A stretch of DNA of 64,000 nucleotides from Gemmatimonadota bacterium (GCA_015664885.1 DQPL01000118.1:1-64000); one strand, 5' to 3'; positions 35,651 to 45,217 are shown, counted from the first letter of the stretch. Made by a program: numbers and translations. The notes: generated from the letters alone by a model not told the origin.

Positions 35651-36697
35651 ATGGCAAAATCGAAACTGGAGTACATCTGGTTGGACGGGAATCATCCGAC
35701 TCAGAGCCTGCGTGGCAAAACCAAAGTTCTGGCTGACTTCAGCGGTAGCCTCGAGGACTGCCCCATGTGGGCGTTCGACGGAAGCTCGACACAGCAAGCC
35801 CCCGGTGGCTCGTCGGATTGTTTGCTGAAGCCCGTCGCGATCTTCCCCGACCCGGGGCGGCTCAACGCGTTTCTGGTGATGGCCGAAGTGCTGAACGCCG
35901 ACGGGACCGCGCACGAATCGAACGGCCGGGCGACGATCGAGGATGACGACAACGATTTCTGGTTCGGCTTCGAGCAGGAGTACTTCCTGTGGGATCCGGA
36001 CACTGATCTCCCGCTTGGATTCCCGGCAGGTGGCTTTCCCGGACCTCAGGGCCCGTATTACTGCTCCGTGGGAGCCGCGAACACCTTTGGACGCGAGATC
36101 GTCGAGGAGCATCTCGACCTCTGCCTCGAAGCGGGCCTCAACATCGAAGGCATCAACGCCGAAGTGGCCTCGGGGCAGTGGGAGTTCCAGAGTTTCGCGA
36201 AGGGCGCGGGGGCCGCTGGCGACGAGACTTGGATCGCGCGCTATCTGCTGGAGCGGACGGCCGAGAAGTACGGAGCTTCGGTGAACTGGCATTGCAAGCC
36301 GCTCGAGGGCGATTGGAACGGCTCCGGAATGCACTGCAACTTCTCGAACACCACGCTGCGCGAATGCGGCGATCAGGCCACGTTCGAGGCGATCTGCGAG
36401 GCTTTCGGTGTGTCGCCCGAGGTCATCAAGGCCCACATCGACGTGTATGGCTCGCAGAACCACCTTCGGCTGACCGGACTGCACGAAACTCAAGCGATCG
36501 ACAAGTTCAGCTACGCCATTTCGGATCGTGGCGCGTCGATCCGCATTCCGATTGGCACGGTCAACAACGGCTGGAAGGGATACCTGGAGGATCGTCGGCC
36601 GGCCTCGGACGCTGATCCGTACAAGGTCGCGGCGGTGATCATTCGCACGGTCAAGTCGGCGGCACTTCCAGCGACGCAGGAAGCCGCTGCTGGGTAG
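35651..36697 (+). CDS. glnII: Glutamine synthetase type II (eukaryote-like)
   Basis: 348 residues, close to the GSII length. Motifs: 'YIWLDGNHPTQSLRGKT', 'WAFDGSSTQQAPGGSSDC', 'FGFEQEYFLWD', 'EVASGQWEFQ', 'NWHCKPLEGDWNGSGMHCNFS' and 'GASIRIPIGT'. These include the catalytic Glu and Arg residues and the ATP-binding region, so it should be active. It starts 40 bp after GSIII, with no terminator seen between them, and they probably share a transcript. GSII is regulated at transcription level or by feedback rather than by adenylylation; there is no Tyr-adenylylation loop. Confidence 0.95.
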   Translation: MAKSKLEYIWLDGNHPTQSLRGKTKVLADFSGSLEDCPMWAFDGSSTQQAPGGSSDCLLKPVAIFPDPGRLNAFLVMAEVLNADGTAHESNGRATIEDDDNDFWFGFEQEYFLWDPDTDLPLGFPAGGFPGPQGPYYCSVGAANTFGREIVEEHLDLCLEAGLNIEGINAEVASGQWEFQSFAKGAGAAGDETWIARYLLERTAEKYGASVNWHCKPLEGDWNGSGMHCNFSNTTLRECGDQATFEAICEAFGVSPEVIKAHIDVYGSQNHLRLTGLHETQAIDKFSYAISDRGASIRIPIGTVNNGWKGYLEDRRPASDADPYKVAAVIIRTVKSAALPATQEAAAG

Positions 36698-36771
36698 GGC
36701 TCGTCCCGACTCGATGCAATATGGGAACGGCCCCGGCATTGGCGCCGGTAGCGACCGGGCGTCGTGCACGT

Positions 36772-36814
36772 GAGCAGCAACCGCGCCAGGCGCGGCGGTT
36801 TGCCCGTGCTGCTC
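36772..36814. terminator. Bidirectional stem-loop between convergent genes
   Basis: GAGCAGCA (36772-36779) pairs perfectly with TGCTGCTC (36807-36814). Inside is a second inverted repeat, CCGCGCC-A-GGCGCGG. It lies between the GSII stop and the PadR stop (36816), so it could end transcription from both sides. There is no strong T-tract. Confidence 0.5.
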
Positions 36815-36815
36815 G

Positions 36816-37151
36816 TCACCCGTAGCGCTCCGGATCGAGCTCGATGCCGTCCCAGAGGCCCGTGAGCAGCGCCTGCGACTGCGCCAAAGCTTCGACGCCG
36901 CTCCGCTCCGCGGCGAAATACCGCTTGGCGCGCCCGCCGCGCTGCCGCGTGGGCTCCCCGACGCGACTGCTCACGTGGCCGCGCGCTTCGAGTCGATCGA
37001 GCGCCGCGTACACGGATCCGATCGCGACGTCGCGTCCCGTTCGCTCCGTTAGGTCTTCTGAAATGCGCATTCCGTAGGCCTGGTCACCCAACCGGACGAT
37101 GACCAGGAGCACGAGATGCTCCAGCTCGCCGAGAGCCTGATTTCGAGTCAT
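36816..37151 (-). CDS. PadR-family transcriptional regulator
   Basis: 111 residues, ATG 37151. It has the PadR N-terminal winged helix: 'LGELEHLVLLVIVRLGDQAYGMRISEDL', 'GSVYAALDRLEARGHV', 'RYFAAERSG'. It is of the short, single-domain type, so it likely dimerises and binds a palindromic operator. The AT-rich spacer on its 5' side (37152-37274), shared with a class V aminotransferase gene, is the likely place for autoregulation. PadR genes often repress neighbours, but the effector is unknown. Confidence 0.9.
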   Translation of the reverse strand: MTRNQALGELEHLVLLVIVRLGDQAYGMRISEDLTERTGRDVAIGSVYAALDRLEARGHVSSRVGEPTRQRGGRAKRYFAAERSGVEALAQSQALLTGLWDGIELDPERYG

Positions 37152-37274
37152 GCACGTATATTATCAATTGGATGGAGTAAATAAAAGGGGCGCTGCACGG
37201 CCTCGGGTGAATATTGAATCAGGACCTTCGCCTACTCACCCTGACACCCCGGACCGACAGAGGGTCGCATAGCC
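37152..37274. promoter_or_regulatory. Divergent spacer between PadR and aminotransferase
   Basis: 123 bp, with an AT-rich part (37155-37190, 'TATATTATCAATTGG...AAATAAAAG'). It likely has promoter and PadR operator functions. No exact PadR palindrome is obvious. Confidence 0.4.
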
Positions 37275-38435
37275 GTGTTCAACAAGAGCGAGAGTCTGTT
37301 CCCGGTCAGGCGTGACTACGTCTACCTGGCCCATAGCTCGATCGGCCCCATGTACGGGCCAGCGGCCAAGGCCGGGGCCGAGTTCCTCAAGGCTCATTCC
37401 GAGCAGGGGATGATGCTGCGCCACTACTACGTTGGCGTGCTCGACGCGTTTCGGAAGAAGACCGCGGAACTACTGAGAACCAGCCCCGACAACATCGCTT
37501 ATGTAAGTAATACCGCTGAGGGGACCAATCTGGTGGCGAACGGCTACCCATTCGAGCCCGGCGATCAGGTCATCAGCTACGTGCATGAATTCCCGTCGAA
37601 TCACTACCCGTGGGTGCTGCAGCAGCAGCGGGGGGTCGAGCTGGTGCTGCTGTCCGATGTCGATCCGTGCGGCGACCTACCGGATGATGGGCCTCGTGGA
37701 TGGTCCATGGAGGAGCTCGAGGCCAAGACGACCGAGAGGACTCGGGTGATCGCGCTCAGCCACGTCCAGTTCGCGAGCGGGTACGCCGCGGACCTGAAGT
37801 GACTGGGCGCCTTTTGTCAGAAGCGCGGCATCGATCTCATCATCGACGCCGCTCAGAGCCTAGGGGCGTTGCCGCTCTATCCGGAGGAGCATGGCATAGC
37901 CGCCATCACGGCATCAACATGGAAGTGGCTGCTGGCTTCGCGAGGCGCGGGCATCTTCTACACGACGCCGGAGTTGCGCGAGAAGCTCCGGGACACGATG
38001 GCCGGCGGCGCGATGATGAAGCATCGAGGGGAGTACCTCAACCACGCGTGGGACCCCTTCGAGAGTGCTCGTCGTTTCGAGTACAGCACGTTGCCCTGGG
38101 AGCATCTCGTGACGCTGGAGACGGTTCTCGACGAGGTGTTTCTAAAGTACCAGATGGGCCCGATCGCTCACGAAGTCCTGAGGTTGCAGGATCGGCTGGT
38201 GGAATGCTTGGATAAGCGACTGTATCAACCGCTGCGTTTCCCCACCGAGCATCGCTCCGGCATCCTCGCGGTTCGCACGGTGGAGGATCCGAAGCGGGTC
38301 GTCAAAGCCCTGAGGGCACGCGGCATGGTAGCGACCACGCAGGGCGGATACTTGCGGCTTGCCCCTCACTTTTACCAAACCGACGAAGACATGAGACGGG
38401 TCACGCAGGTGCTCAACCAGGGCACGCGCGCCTGA
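37275..38435 (+). pseudogene. Class V aminotransferase (cysteine desulfurase-like), interrupted by in-frame TGA
   Basis: GTG 37275 opens a frame that runs to 38435 with a single TGA at 37800-37802. The upstream part (175 residues) ends '...GYAADLK'. The downstream part resumes in the same frame with LGAFCQKRGIDLIIDAAQSLGALP. The family features straddle the stop: N-terminal 'VYLAHSSIGP', 'SNTAEGTN', 'DAAQ', the PLP-lysine region 'STWKWLLASRGAG' and a normal C-terminus. Full length would be 386 residues. In homologues the stop position holds a variable residue, so CGA (Arg) to TGA is a simple explanation. No selenocysteine context is evident. It is a pseudogene, a sequencing error, or a recoding case. 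Confidence 0.85.
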
Positions 38436-38538
38436 GCTCAGCGAGGGCGGGCTCCGCCAGCTTGCGCCTCAGGCATCCAGCGATCACGATGAAGGCGGCG
38501 ACCCGCAGTCGCGAGGGTCGAACGCGGGAGCGAAGATC

Positions 38539-40635
38539 ATGACGAACGGCAACTGCTGGCGAATTCGACGTCTGTCCCCCTCCACCTGGCTCTCTGGCTG
38601 CCTCGCCGCAGCGCTCGGCGTATCGCTGGTCGCGCCGATGGCCGTGATGGCTCAGGGGCCGGGCACCGAGAACGGGCAATGGACCTTCCTCGGTGGTGAC
38701 GCGTGGCACACGCGCTACAGCCCAGCGACGCAGATCACTGCAGCGAACTTCGAGGACATGGAAGTTCTCTGGCAGTTCCAGGCCGGCAGCTTCGGTCCCA
38801 GCACGCCCCGGGCGACGCCGACGTATGTCGATGGCAAGCTGATCACCGTCACCGGCTACAACCGAAACGTGATCGCGCTCGATCCGGCCACTGGAGAGCT
38901 GCTCTGGAGTTGGGTTCCGCCGAAAACGTTTCGCTCCGACTACTCGATGCGATCTCCGTACGGGAAAGGGATCGCGTACGGGGAGATCGACGGAAGAGGC
39001 GTTGTCTACATCACGAGCCCCGGTTTCTTCCTGCATGCGTTGGACGCCGAGACCGGCCGGCCGCTTGAGGGCTGGGGCAGACCCGTGCCCATCGACGGGT
39101 TCCCCGGTGGCACCGTGGACCTCGTGGAGGATCTGATCCAAGACTGGGGCCCATGGGAGAAGCTGAATCAGCCGTACGATCCCTACCAGGGAATGCCGAT
39201 CGAGATCGGCTTCATCACTGCCTCCTCACCGCCAATCGTGGTCAACGACGTGGTGGTGGTCGGGAACTCCGCCGAGCAGGGCTACCTCCAGACACGTCAG
39301 GAGATGGTGCCGGGCGACATCATGGGCTACAGCGCTCGCACGGGTGAGTTCTTGTGGAAGTTCCACGTCGTGCCGCGCCCCGGTGAGTTCGGTCACGAGA
39401 CCTGGGAGAACGACGCTTGGGAGTGGACGGGCGATGTCTCGTCGTGGGCGCCGATGGCCGCCGATCCGGAGCTCGGCCTCGTCTACATCCCGACCAACAC
39501 CGTCACCATCGACTACTACGGCGGCTTCCATCCGGGCGACAACCTCTACAGCACGAGCATCGTCGCGCTGAATGCCGCGACCGGGGAACGAGCTTGGCAC
39601 TTCCAGCTCGTGCATCACGACATCTGGAACTACGACACCTCCGCTGCGCCGATCCTGATGAACGTCACCGTTGATGGCGAGGACATCCCGGGCGTTTTCC
39701 AGGCCACCAAGCAGTCCTTCGTCTACGCGCTCAATAGGGAGACCGGCGAGCCCATCTGGCCGATCGAGGAGCGGCCGGTGCCGCAATCGAGAGTGCCCGG
39801 TGAGCAGACATCTCCCACGCAGCCCTTCCCGACCAGGCCGGCTGCGTTCGAACCGCTGGGTCGTACTGAGGACCACCTCATCGATTACACGCCCGAGATC
39901 TATCAGAGGGCGCTGGAAGTCGCGCGCAACAACAACTTGTTCGTACCCATGTTCAATCCGCCGACGCACGTAGGCGATCCGGCGGGTCCCGCGATCGTGT
40001 GCCCCTCGGGCTCCGGCGGCGTGAACATCACAGGTGCGCCCGTGGCTGACCCGGTGGCGGGCGTGATCTTCATCTCATCTCAAAGTAACTGCGGAGCGCT
40101 GCTGGTAGCCCCCGGTGTCGAGTCTCCGTTGGACGGTCCCGAGCAGACGGGCGTGACCCACTCCGACTGGTCCAGTGCCCAGGGTCAGGGAGGGGGTGCC
40201 GGACGTTGGAACGAGGCAGGGAGAATCGATGGGCTCTCGATCTGGAAGGGACCCGTCGGGCGGATCAGCGCCATCGATCTGAACACCGGTGAGTACCGCT
40301 GGGTCATCCCCAGTGGTGATGCGCCGCAAGACGAGCAGGATCTGATCCGGAATCATCCGCTGCTTCGAGGTGTCGCTGGGGTCCCAGTCAACCAGGGCCG
40401 GAGCGGGCAAGCTGCGATGGTCGCAACGGCAACCCTGTTGTTGGCTTCAGGCCAGACCAGCGATGGGACTCCGACGTTGTTCGCGATCGACAAAGCCACG
40501 GGCGAGCGAGTCGGCGAAGTCGAGCTGCCCGGCATGACCCGGTACGGCATGTCGAGTTGGGTGCACGAAGGACAGCAGTACGTGATCATCCAGCTCGCCG
40601 ATGGTCTGGCGGCTATGGGAGTGCCGCAGAACTAG
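38539..40635 (+). CDS. Exported PQQ-dependent quinoprotein dehydrogenase (beta-propeller)
   Basis: 698 residues, ATG 38539. A signal peptide ends near AVMAQG. The eight-bladed propeller pattern 'NGQWTFLGGDAWHTRYSP', 'ALDPATGELLWSW', 'ALNAATGERAWHFQLVHHDIWNYD', 'YALNRETGEPIWPIEERPVPQS', 'GRISAIDLNTGEYRW' is that of membrane or periplasmic PQQ glucose/quinate-type dehydrogenases. No cytochrome c domain (CxxCH) is present, and no membrane helices. It would pass electrons to a separate carrier. A related quinoprotein sits at 60362-62365. No PQQ biosynthesis genes are in the window. Confidence 0.88.
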   Translation: MTNGNCWRIRRLSPSTWLSGCLAAALGVSLVAPMAVMAQGPGTENGQWTFLGGDAWHTRYSPATQITAANFEDMEVLWQFQAGSFGPSTPRATPTYVDGKLITVTGYNRNVIALDPATGELLWSWVPPKTFRSDYSMRSPYGKGIAYGEIDGRGVVYITSPGFFLHALDAETGRPLEGWGRPVPIDGFPGGTVDLVEDLIQDWGPWEKLNQPYDPYQGMPIEIGFITASSPPIVVNDVVVVGNSAEQGYLQTRQEMVPGDIMGYSARTGEFLWKFHVVPRPGEFGHETWENDAWEWTGDVSSWAPMAADPELGLVYIPTNTVTIDYYGGFHPGDNLYSTSIVALNAATGERAWHFQLVHHDIWNYDTSAAPILMNVTVDGEDIPGVFQATKQSFVYALNRETGEPIWPIEERPVPQSRVPGEQTSPTQPFPTRPAAFEPLGRTEDHLIDYTPEIYQRALEVARNNNLFVPMFNPPTHVGDPAGPAIVCPSGSGGVNITGAPVADPVAGVIFISSQSNCGALLVAPGVESPLDGPEQTGVTHSDWSSAQGQGGGAGRWNEAGRIDGLSIWKGPVGRISAIDLNTGEYRWVIPSGDAPQDEQDLIRNHPLLRGVAGVPVNQGRSGQAAMVATATLLLASGQTSDGTPTLFAIDKATGERVGEVELPGMTRYGMSSWVHEGQQYVIIQLADGLAAMGVPQN

Positions 40636-40692
40636 CGCGCCGGTAGCCGGAACGGCAGGGGGCGGCTCGGGGCTTTGGCCTCGGGCCGCACA

Positions 40693-41740
40693 TCATCGAC
40701 TGCTCACCTGCCTCAGCCCTGATCCACCGACGCTCGCCACCCAGATGTTGCGCGCGCTAGCGACCGCGACGTTGCGGTCCGAAGAGAAGGCCACTCTGGA
40801 GCAGTCGGGCGACCAGGTCGGCGTATAGTCGCTGCCCGCTTGGTCGGTCAGAATCTGGACGTTCGAGCCATCGCTTTGCATTAGGTAGATGGATAGCCCG
40901 CCGCTATCGCTAGAAGCGAAAGCGATCTGCGTTCCACGCGGGGACCAGGCGGGATCTCGCGCGCCGCCAGAGACGTCGGACAATCCCACGACATCCGATC
41001 CATCGGCTTCCATGCGATAGATCTGGAAGATGCCGCTACGGTTGGACTCGAATACCGCCTGGGAACCATCGGGTGACCACGAGAGGTTCCGATTGATGGA
41101 GTCGGGCTGCGTCAGCTGTGTCGTGACGGATGTGGTGAGGTCGAACAGGAACATGTGACTATCGACGCTCCCACCCAGCGTCGAGTAGGCGATCGTGTTT
41201 CCGCCGGGCGACCACGCGACCGCCCCTGCTTGGACACCTGACACCAGCTCGCTCAGAGCCGAACCATCACGCCCAACTACGTAGATACTGCTACCACTGT
41301 CCGACGAGCGGGTGAACGCGATCCGGAGGCCGTCGGGGGACCACGAGGGTGAGCCAGCCGAGATTCCGTTGGTCAGCTGCACCGAACCTCCGAGCGTGTC
41401 CATGACATAGAGGTCGTGGCGGAACCAAGCGGCGCTGAATCCTGTGCCATCCGGACGATTCGAGGAGATCGCGATCTCGGCGCTGGTTGGCGACCAGGCG
41501 GGCTCGTAGTCCGCCCAACCCCCCTCCCGCTGGTAGCAGCGCGATGTCGAGCTTCAGGGTGCCGCGGTTGGCGTTGAAGCGCAGCGGGGCTCCGGTGTGG
41601 ATCACGTATCCGACCGCACTCGCGTTGACCGTGGCCGGGCAATAGAGCTCGGTCTCGAGAGAGAACTGACCCTCAGAGTCTGTTACCGCGGTATCGATCG
41701 CGATTCCCCGACCAGAGTAAACGCACGGTGCGGAAGAAGA
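40693..41740 (-). pseudogene. PD40 propeller protein with N-terminal carboxypeptidase-like domain, frameshifted
   Basis: The 236-residue C-terminal part (40693-41403) is a PD40 propeller ('SWSPDGLRIAFTRS', 'AWSPRGTQIAFASS', 'TWSPDCSRVAFSSD'). Its frame extends upstream without a stop to 'WADYEPAWSP' near 41515. Upstream of a C6 run at 41519-41524 the protein continues in another frame with 'TDSEGQFSL...RFNANRGTLKLDIALLP', a carboxypeptidase-regulatory-like fold. Removing one base of that run joins 'LLPAGGGW-ADYEPAW' cleanly. No signal peptide lies upstream; its 5' end abuts a DUF4388 fragment near 41730. It is either a homopolymer error or a decayed gene. Confidence 0.75.
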
Positions 41741-42029
41741 ACTCGCCGTCGTCGTTGTCGTGGAAGAGCTGGTAGACGGCTTCGGCGCCCTCCAGCCCTC
41801 CGCAGCGCGCGCGATCCACGGTGCCGTCGAGAAGCAACACTTCGGCGTAGGTATTGCCTTCGTCATCAGTGATGGTCAGCACACCGGTCTGCTTCGCCGT
41901 CACCAGGGTCTCCACCACGGTAGGTAGGTCGAAGAACTTCAGCTTGCCGGACAGCTCTTTGCGGCGCTTCTTGCCGCGCACGCGTTTGATGAAGCCTTCC
42001 AGCCGCCGCGCGAAGACCGTGGCGATTGC
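41720..42029 (-). pseudogene. DUF4388 (PATAN-like) domain fragment
   Basis: The reading frame from about 42029 to 41720 gives 'AIATVFARRLEGFIKRVRGKK' then 'SGKLKFFDLPTVVETLVTAKQTGVLTI..' and 'VYQLFHDNDDGEFFFR', which matches DUF4388 domains used in gliding and signalling proteins. It has no own start fitting the domain. It is the out-of-frame continuation of the CNB-domain gene upstream (break near 42030) and its far end runs into the PD40 protein near 41730 in a third frame. It is therefore a remnant of a CNB-DUF4388 protein joined to an unrelated gene. Confidence 0.7.
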
Positions 42030-42442
42030 TAGCGGTAGCCTGGCACCGTGCGCGTCAACTCTTCGAAGACGGGCATGCTCAACGTGAGCACATCCGCGAA
42101 CTCCGGGGCCCTTCCGGCAGAGCGCCGCTCGGTGCGGGTGAAAAGTCCCGTGTCACCGATCGCCTCACCCGGGGAGAGGTAGGCCACGGGCGTCGGCTCG
42201 GGGCTGTCGGGAGTCGAACGCACGACCTTGATCGCCCCGTCGAGCAGTATGTTGACGCTGTCGGGCGGGTCCCCCGCCTCGAACAGGTACTCACCCTGTT
42301 CGAACCTACGTAGCTCCCCTGTGGCGATCACACGCTCGAATTCCGCGTCGGACAGCATTTCGAAGAGATCGATGCACTTGAGGATCTCGAGAATCTCTTC
42401 GGCCGTGGGGACGGGATGCTGATCGACAGGTGGGGGGTTCAT
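42029..42442 (-). pseudogene. Cyclic nucleotide-binding (CNB) domain protein, 3' end shifted
   Basis: 137 residues from ATG 42442, ending at TAG 42029. It is a CNB (cAMP/cGMP-type) fold: 'FEMLSDAEFERVIATGELRRFEQGEYLFEAGDPPDSVNILLDGAIKV', 'GEAIGDTGLFTRTERRSAG'. The usual phosphate-binding Arg motif is not complete (ERRSAG). The end 'TVPGYR' is the normal lead into an 'ATVFARRL' helix, which is present but in another frame right after the stop. So the native protein probably had a C-terminal DUF4388 domain. The N-terminal domain alone could still fold. Confidence 0.75.
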
Positions 42443-42657
42443 GCGATGACGGCGCTCGTGAGTCGGTGACCGGGGGCGATTTCAGAGAATACAATATAGC
42501 ATCGTGTGTGGTCCCTCTTCGCGGGGATCGACGGGGCCGATCATGTCATGGGTTCTGCCCAGGCATTGCCCCCCGAGGGTCGGTGCTCGATCATGTCCAT
42601 TCGGCCCAGCAACAAGACGTTGGTGCCGGCCACAGATGGTCGTACCCGGGGGATACC
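42443..42657. promoter_or_regulatory. Divergent spacer between CNB pseudogene and S9 peptidase
   Basis: 215 bp. A TACAAT hexamer at about 42490 with GTGACC-like sequence some 17 bases ahead is a weak promoter candidate for the peptidase. Nothing else is evident. Confidence 0.3.
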
Positions 42658-45060
42658 ATGAGCCGTTGTCGTGTGTTCTTGTGCCTTTTGTTCGTGTCGT
42701 TCGTCGCCGCTCCTCTGGATGCGCAAGATGGGTACCGGCTGCCGCCGTCCGAGGTCGTCGAGATCCTCGACGCACCCAACACCCCATCCGTGAGCGTGAG
42801 CCCCGACAACGAGTGGCTGATCCTCACGCACCGCAAGAGCATGCCGTCGCTGGCCGACATGTCCCAGCCGATGCTGCGCATCGGTGGCCGGCGCATCAAT
42901 CCGGCGACCAACGCGCGCTTCAGCCCTAGTCTGGTCACGGGCTTCTCGGTGATGCGGGTGTCTGACGGCAGCGAGCGCACGATCGACCTCCCGCATGAGG
43001 ACGGCTGGGGCTCCCCTGGCTTCTCTCCCGACGGCGCGCGCTTCTTCGTCACCAGAGACAACGACACCGGCATCGAGCTCTGGATCGGGGATGTCCAGGC
43101 CGCCACGGCCGAGCAGATCCCTGGCCTGGTCGTCAACACGGCTCGCGGAGGCGCTTGTCAGTGGATGCCCGACTCCGAGCACTTGCTCTGTCATCAAGTG
43201 ATCGACGGGCGCGGCGCTGTGCCCGAGAAGCCCGCGGTGCCGGCGGCTCCGGTGATGCAACAGAACCTGGGCGTCGTCTCTGTGGTTCGCACCTATCAGG
43301 ACCTGCTCAAAGACCAGCATGACGTCGATCTTTACGACTACTTCATGGCATCGCAGCCGATTTTGGTGGACGCACCGACCGGTACCACTGTTCCGATCGG
43401 GGTCTCAGGCAACTACGCAGGACTCGTGGCGTCGCCCAGCGGAGACTACTTCCTCGCCGAGCGCAGGAAGAAGCCCTTCAGCTACCTGGTCACCGATCGC
43501 TCTTTCCCCATGGATGTCGAAGTCTGGGACGCGCGGGGGAACGTGGTGGCCACGCTCGCTGATGTGCCGCTGCGGGAGACCGTGCCCATCGGCGGCGTGC
43601 CAACAGGTCGCCGCAACTTCAGTTGGCTGGCCGGAGAGCGGCATGCCATCGTCTACGTAGAAGCGCTCGATGGCGGCGATACGCGGACGCCCGCTCCGGA
43701 GCGGGACAAGCTCATGCGGCTCGAAGCTCCCTTCGCGGGGTCGGGCACTGAAGTTGCCCGCACGACGCTCCGCTATGCCGGCCTTCGACGCGGCGAAGGG
43801 ACGATGGCCTTCCTGATGGAGTCCGAGCGCCCCACGCGCACCCGGCGCACGTGGAGAATCGATTTGGCGGGTGGCTTCGAGCCCGAGCTCATGTTCGAGG
43901 TGAATACCGAGGATCGCTACAACGATCCCGGCAGTCCCATGATGGCACCCGACGCACAGGGCGACTATCGCATGATCCAGGACGGTGACTGGATCTTCCT
44001 GTCCGGGCCGGGCGGCTCGGACGACGGGGACAGGCCCTTCCTCGATCGCTTCAACACGCGCACGAAGGTGACCGAGAGGCTTTGGCGGGCCGCCGCGGGG
44101 TCGTACGAAGTGATCATCGAGATGCTCGACGATGAAGGCAGCAGGGTTCTCACGCGCTACGAGTCGACAACCGATTTTCCCAACTACTTCGTTCGCGAAA
44201 CACGCAGTGGCAACGGGGACCAGATCACGGCGTTCATGAATCCGCACCCGCAGCTCAGCGAGGTCGAGAAGCGGTTCATCACCTACGCTCGCGAGGACGG
44301 CGTGCAGCTCTCGGCTACGCTCTATCTGCCGCCCGGGTACGAAGAGGGTGACAAGGTTCCGTCCATCGTGTGGGCATACCCGCGCGAGTACCAAACCGAT
44401 GACCTCGCGGGGCAGGTGCGCGGCTCACCCCACCGCTTTACACGCATCAGCGGCTACTCGCACCTGTTCTTCCTCACGCAGGGCTACGCCGTACTGGACG
44501 GTGCCGCCGTCCCGATCGTCGGGGGGGACGAGGCGAACGACACCTACGTCGAACAGCTCGTGGCCGGCGGCCAAGCGGCCGTCGACTTGCTCGTGGATCT
44601 CGGTGTCTCCGAAGCGGATCGCATCGGCATCGGTGGGCACAGCTATGGCGCCTTCATGACCGCCAATATGCTCGCGCACTCGGACCTGTTCGCTGCAGGC
44701 ATCGCCCGCAGTGGTGCCTACAACCGGTCGCTCACTCCGTTCGGATTCCAGAGCGAGCAGCGCACGTTCTGGGAGGCACCCGAGCTCTACTTCGAGATGT
44801 CACCGTTCATGAACGCCGACAAGATCAACGAGCCGCTGCTGTTGATCCACGGCACCGCCGACAACAACTCCGGCACGTTCCCAATCCAGTCCGAACGCAT
44901 GTACCACGCGCTCAAGGGGCACGGAGCGACTGTCCGGCTTGTGATGCTGCCGAACGAGTCTCACGGCTACCGCGGGCGTGAGTCGGTGCTGCACACTTTG
45001 GCCGAGATGATCGAGTGGTTCGACACATACGTGAAGCCGGGGAGGAAGATCACGTTCTAG
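42658..45060 (+). CDS. Secreted S9-family serine peptidase
   Basis: 800 residues from ATG 42658, whose product begins with a clean signal peptide (SRCRVFLCLLFVSFVAAP..DAQ). The frame is open upstream but non-coding looking. N-terminal propeller region with 'VSPDNEWLILTHR' and similar repeats is followed by an alpha/beta hydrolase domain. The nucleophile is in 'GGHSYGAFMT' (Ser near 661), the Asp in 'HGTADNNSG' and the His in 'NESHGYRG' near 766, a complete S9 catalytic triad. The enzyme should act on short peptides after Pro/Ala or as a glutamyl-type peptidase. Consistent with peptide scavenging in the periplasm. Confidence 0.93.
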   Translation: MSRCRVFLCLLFVSFVAAPLDAQDGYRLPPSEVVEILDAPNTPSVSVSPDNEWLILTHRKSMPSLADMSQPMLRIGGRRINPATNARFSPSLVTGFSVMRVSDGSERTIDLPHEDGWGSPGFSPDGARFFVTRDNDTGIELWIGDVQAATAEQIPGLVVNTARGGACQWMPDSEHLLCHQVIDGRGAVPEKPAVPAAPVMQQNLGVVSVVRTYQDLLKDQHDVDLYDYFMASQPILVDAPTGTTVPIGVSGNYAGLVASPSGDYFLAERRKKPFSYLVTDRSFPMDVEVWDARGNVVATLADVPLRETVPIGGVPTGRRNFSWLAGERHAIVYVEALDGGDTRTPAPERDKLMRLEAPFAGSGTEVARTTLRYAGLRRGEGTMAFLMESERPTRTRRTWRIDLAGGFEPELMFEVNTEDRYNDPGSPMMAPDAQGDYRMIQDGDWIFLSGPGGSDDGDRPFLDRFNTRTKVTERLWRAAAGSYEVIIEMLDDEGSRVLTRYESTTDFPNYFVRETRSGNGDQITAFMNPHPQLSEVEKRFITYAREDGVQLSATLYLPPGYEEGDKVPSIVWAYPREYQTDDLAGQVRGSPHRFTRISGYSHLFFLTQGYAVLDGAAVPIVGGDEANDTYVEQLVAGGQAAVDLLVDLGVSEADRIGIGGHSYGAFMTANMLAHSDLFAAGIARSGAYNRSLTPFGFQSEQRTFWEAPELYFEMSPFMNADKINEPLLLIHGTADNNSGTFPIQSERMYHALKGHGATVRLVMLPNESHGYRGRESVLHTLAEMIEWFDTYVKPGRKITF

Positions 45061-45170
45061 GGCTGGGTCAGCCTCCGTGAACGATAGGGCCAGAAACCTC
45101 GTTGACGTAGGTGGTTCCTTCCTTAGGACGAACGGCGACCTCTCCTAAAAGAGGCTGCGATGGACCTGGC

Positions 45171-45217
45171 AAAAAGCCGAGTTGACAACGGTAGCTCTCA
45201 AAGGCCAGCAACTCGGC
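45171..45217 (-). terminator. Rho-independent terminator of the repeat protein gene
   Basis: On the minus strand GCCGAGTTG (45217-45209) pairs perfectly with CAACTCGGC (45184-45176) and is followed by TTTTT. The loop is 24 bases. It overlaps the stop codon of the gene ending at 45198. Confidence 0.65.

Noticed and set aside
36698-36815. tRNA-like structure in the spacer after GSII
   Set aside because: The paired arms match a terminator-type hairpin; no T-loop (GTTCRAN) or CCA-type end is present.
37800-37802. TGA as selenocysteine codon in the aminotransferase
   Set aside because: The site corresponds to a surface helix position without a conserved Cys in the family, and I see no clear stem-loop of bacterial SECIS type right after it.
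45139-45154. Small inverted repeat CCTCT...AGAGG after the S9 peptidase
   Set aside because: Only 5 bp with no T-tract; too weak to call a terminator.
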